A DNA stretch of 64,000 nucleotides from NCBI GenBank assembly GCA_903813345.2, contig CAIIXF020000008.1, positions 10,567,278 through 10,631,277 on the forward strand, in the 5' to 3' direction. Source of the DNA: Owenia fusiformis (lineage: Eukaryota > Annelida > Polychaeta > Sabellida > Oweniidae). The notes beneath the pieces were generated by a model. It was not told where the DNA came from. It was given only the letters and a program-made list of their open reading frames with translations, and did no database searches. The translations under genes were made by a program, and so were the position numbers. Of the stretch, positions 61,427-64,000 are shown piece after piece. How positions within the stretch are numbered: position 1 is the stretch's first letter; every line of letters starts with the position of its first letter.

Positions 61427-64000
61427 TAATTAACTTTGAATGGTCTAAGTTAGAACTCTTGTTATGCCTTTAGAAGAATGATTTCCACACAAATATTTTG
61501 AAACCGATAAATCCGGTTAACTCTCAAATCATCACTCTATTCTTTGTTGCATTTTTAAGTTAAAATATATTCAATCGCCTTGTCAATGCCCTAATTTCAG
61601 ATAACGTTGATAAAATGAGATAACATACACATGCGTTTTTACATCTAACCCTAATGTCTGCAACCTTTTTTGTAACACTAAATCCGGCAAGGGGAGGGGA
61701 GTCATTTTTATTACTTGTCCGATTTCAATAATGTTGGTATTGTTGTAAACCATTATCCCTTCAGAAAAATATTGGTTTTTAAAAAGGTAGGTCAACAAAG
61801 GTCAAATCGAGGACAACTTGACATAGTGGTTGTACACTTTTGTGATAAATTGTTGATATTCTTTCAAAAGAAAATTTTGTTGCCAAAATCATGGGCTTTC
61901 AATTAGCTATTTGAAAGCTCACGCCAAAATGCTATATTTCCTAAAAGAATATTGAATTACCTTTCAAATGAAACAATGTTAATGTTTTTCTAGAACTGAA
62001 CTCATGCATTTTCAAAGATAGCAGGTAGCGTGAAAACCCATCGAAATCAATGTAAACGCGCAATTGAATAATCAACAATTTCAAAAGCAACTTGTTGTCT
62101 TTTAGCATTCATTTTTAAGATGTACTACAAATACCGATCAGTGTTTAATGAAGACTTGACTCGGAATTATTCCAATATAATGTTGGTTGATGATTTTACC
62201 TAGAGACCACCTAGCAAACGGCATATAAATCAAATTATTTTGGATCGGATTATCGTCATAATTCTGTTACTTCAGTTTGCGTTAACATTCAGGAACATGC
62301 AAAAATGAATGTCAAAGGTATTCATCTATTTTTTTAGAACAGTTTTCACTAAAAAGAGTTGGAGAATTAATTGTATTTAACCATAGTCAATGGTGGCTTG
62401 ATCTTCATTGAATAAAGCATGTTTTAAAGGGAATTCGAACATGACTGTATTCACGCCTTCTCTAAACTGTGAACAGAGTCAATGCTTCAGCTGGGTTATA
62501 TTCGAGATCAATGCCCCAGCTCTGTACTAGTGTTTCGTTAAGTGCACTCAATGGTCAGTTCAGGCTGTTTCGTTCTTTTCTCAAAATTAAATTTTTTATA
62601 TGGATATCCGCTGTGATTTTTTTGTTTCTGGGCAATATAAAATTAATTTCAATAATTATCAATGTAGTAGATATGCGTGAAACCAATAAAATAGGCCGAA
62701 ATGTCAATAAAAAAGTCGGGGCCAGGAGATAAGTAAACAGATTGAAAACAACTTCGGTCGTTCGGGGTACAGAAACGTTTTAATTCAATATGTTAATTAT
62801 TTATCGAACAGAGCAATAATGGTCACTTTGCTTCTACAGTATTAGAAACAATATTTTATGAATTTCATTTTTATTTGCATCAACTTACGACTATCATAAC
62901 GTTACCCTACTACCCCCATCACCTTGATTTTTGCACCAAAAAGTGTCATGTTATTTATCTCTGGCTCGAGCTAGAAAAATAACAGAGGCACAAATACACA
63001 ATAGGTGTCAAAAGGATTAGTAACGATGCTGCGTGCCTGCGTTTTATTATCGCCATTTCTGATGTTGTGCAGAATATCGTTAGTGGAGTCAGTTAGGGGA
63101 ATAAAAACCTAGAATTGTACATTCTATTACATATATAAAGCACCATTTTCGACTATCATATCATCACAGTGTCTAGCTACCTTTGTAGATGTTTTGATTT
63201 TATTAATTTGGTTTATATTGATGTATATGTGTATATTCATTCTAAAAATTATAAAATATACCCCTTTCCAATATATTTATGGGTTTGGCCACTTTAAATA
63301 ATTTTTAATAAAATACTATCCATTGTTCAATAATTGAAATCTTCATAAATGTATACTGTATCAGGAAAAGTCAGTAGAGAAATTTAGTGTTGTATACCAC
63401 TGCATTCTTTATTTGAACCTAGAAAAGTTTTTTTGCCATTTTGCGCCATCTAATATGCCAGGGACTTGTTACACATGATTTAAAGGCCTACATGATTGCC
63501 TACCTCTCTTGAAAGTCCATGATATGAAAGTCCTTTGTCTTAACATAAGCCCGGACATAAGCTGTATTCATATTAATCTTAACTAGAAATTGGCTATCAA
63601 ATAACAATACAGACACTATCAAAAACCATTGTTTAGTATACAATCACTTAAGGATTTATTCTTTCAAATGAATCTCATGTAGTATACATTAAATCGATTG
63701 ACATCTGCCTGGACTCATCTTTGTTCCGTCAATCTTATGATTGGTTTACATTTTGCACTCTTCTGGGAAGTCGGCTATCAATTTTGTGTATAAGTTGATG
63801 TTCAGGGTACTAACGGTTGGTACAGGCCTCTCTCATCTTTACAGCTTACTGTAGCTCCGGCTGCTTTTGTACATTTTACCACCTTGTAGGGCATACCTAA
63901 ACAGTTGTAAGTATCATTTATATGTGCATTATATATAAATAAAGAACCAAACAAAAATATGAAAAGGTCCTCCGTTAAGTAATGAGCATTTTGTATCTAT
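61427..64000. other. No gene recognised
   Basis: AT-rich flank. Short open frames (up to 87 codons at 62469) have no family motif, and no tRNA or other RNA gene could be supported. Confidence 0.45.

Overview
The window is eukaryotic, AT-rich and intron-rich, with GT-AG introns and dense repeats. An invertebrate is likely, possibly a mollusc or another lophotrochozoan. That placement rests on gene structure, the repeat style and a LINE fragment that looks mollusc-like; it is an inference.

Two gene systems are well supported. (1) A plus-strand TatD-family metal-dependent DNase gene, TATDN3, runs from 4783 to 57133. Its first exon lies upstream of the window. Nine exons per transcript are visible, giving 255 codons plus stop with every splice phase consistent. 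One exon is present twice, at 9834-9946 and 9998-10113. The two copies are 51 bases apart, both intact and clearly homologous, and joining both would shift the frame, so they look like mutually exclusive exons. (2) The last TATDN3 intron (10765-56986, 46.2 kb) holds two tandem secreted serpin genes on the minus strand: serpin A at 48664-51195 and serpin B at 52401-55179. Each has a large N-terminal exon, a separate exon for the reactive-centre loop, and a third exon encoding a cysteine-rich tail resembling a single von Willebrand factor C (VWC) domain. The reactive loops differ while the flanking sequence is nearly identical.

The rest is repeats. 1-500: small inverted-repeat elements. 1035-4722: a 3.7 kb foldback element whose arms are arrays of an 83-bp unit; it stops about 60 bp before a TATDN3 exon. 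6015-6251 and 7739-9564: terminal-inverted-repeat elements. 10160-11850: two copies of an element family around a TATDN3 exon. 12340-15290: nested foldbacks. 15290-15940: a truncated LINE. 16140-46455: a 30 kb array of about 18 modules, each made of a head hairpin, a minisatellite and several diverged ~0.5 kb units. Many modules carry a perfect DR1 nuclear-receptor motif, and small hairpins lie between modules. 46620-48160 and 57700-64000 hold no gene I can support apart from repeats.

No tRNA, rRNA, CRISPR or prokaryotic feature was seen. The many 60-120 codon open frames in the arrays are by-products of tandem repetition and are not annotated as genes.
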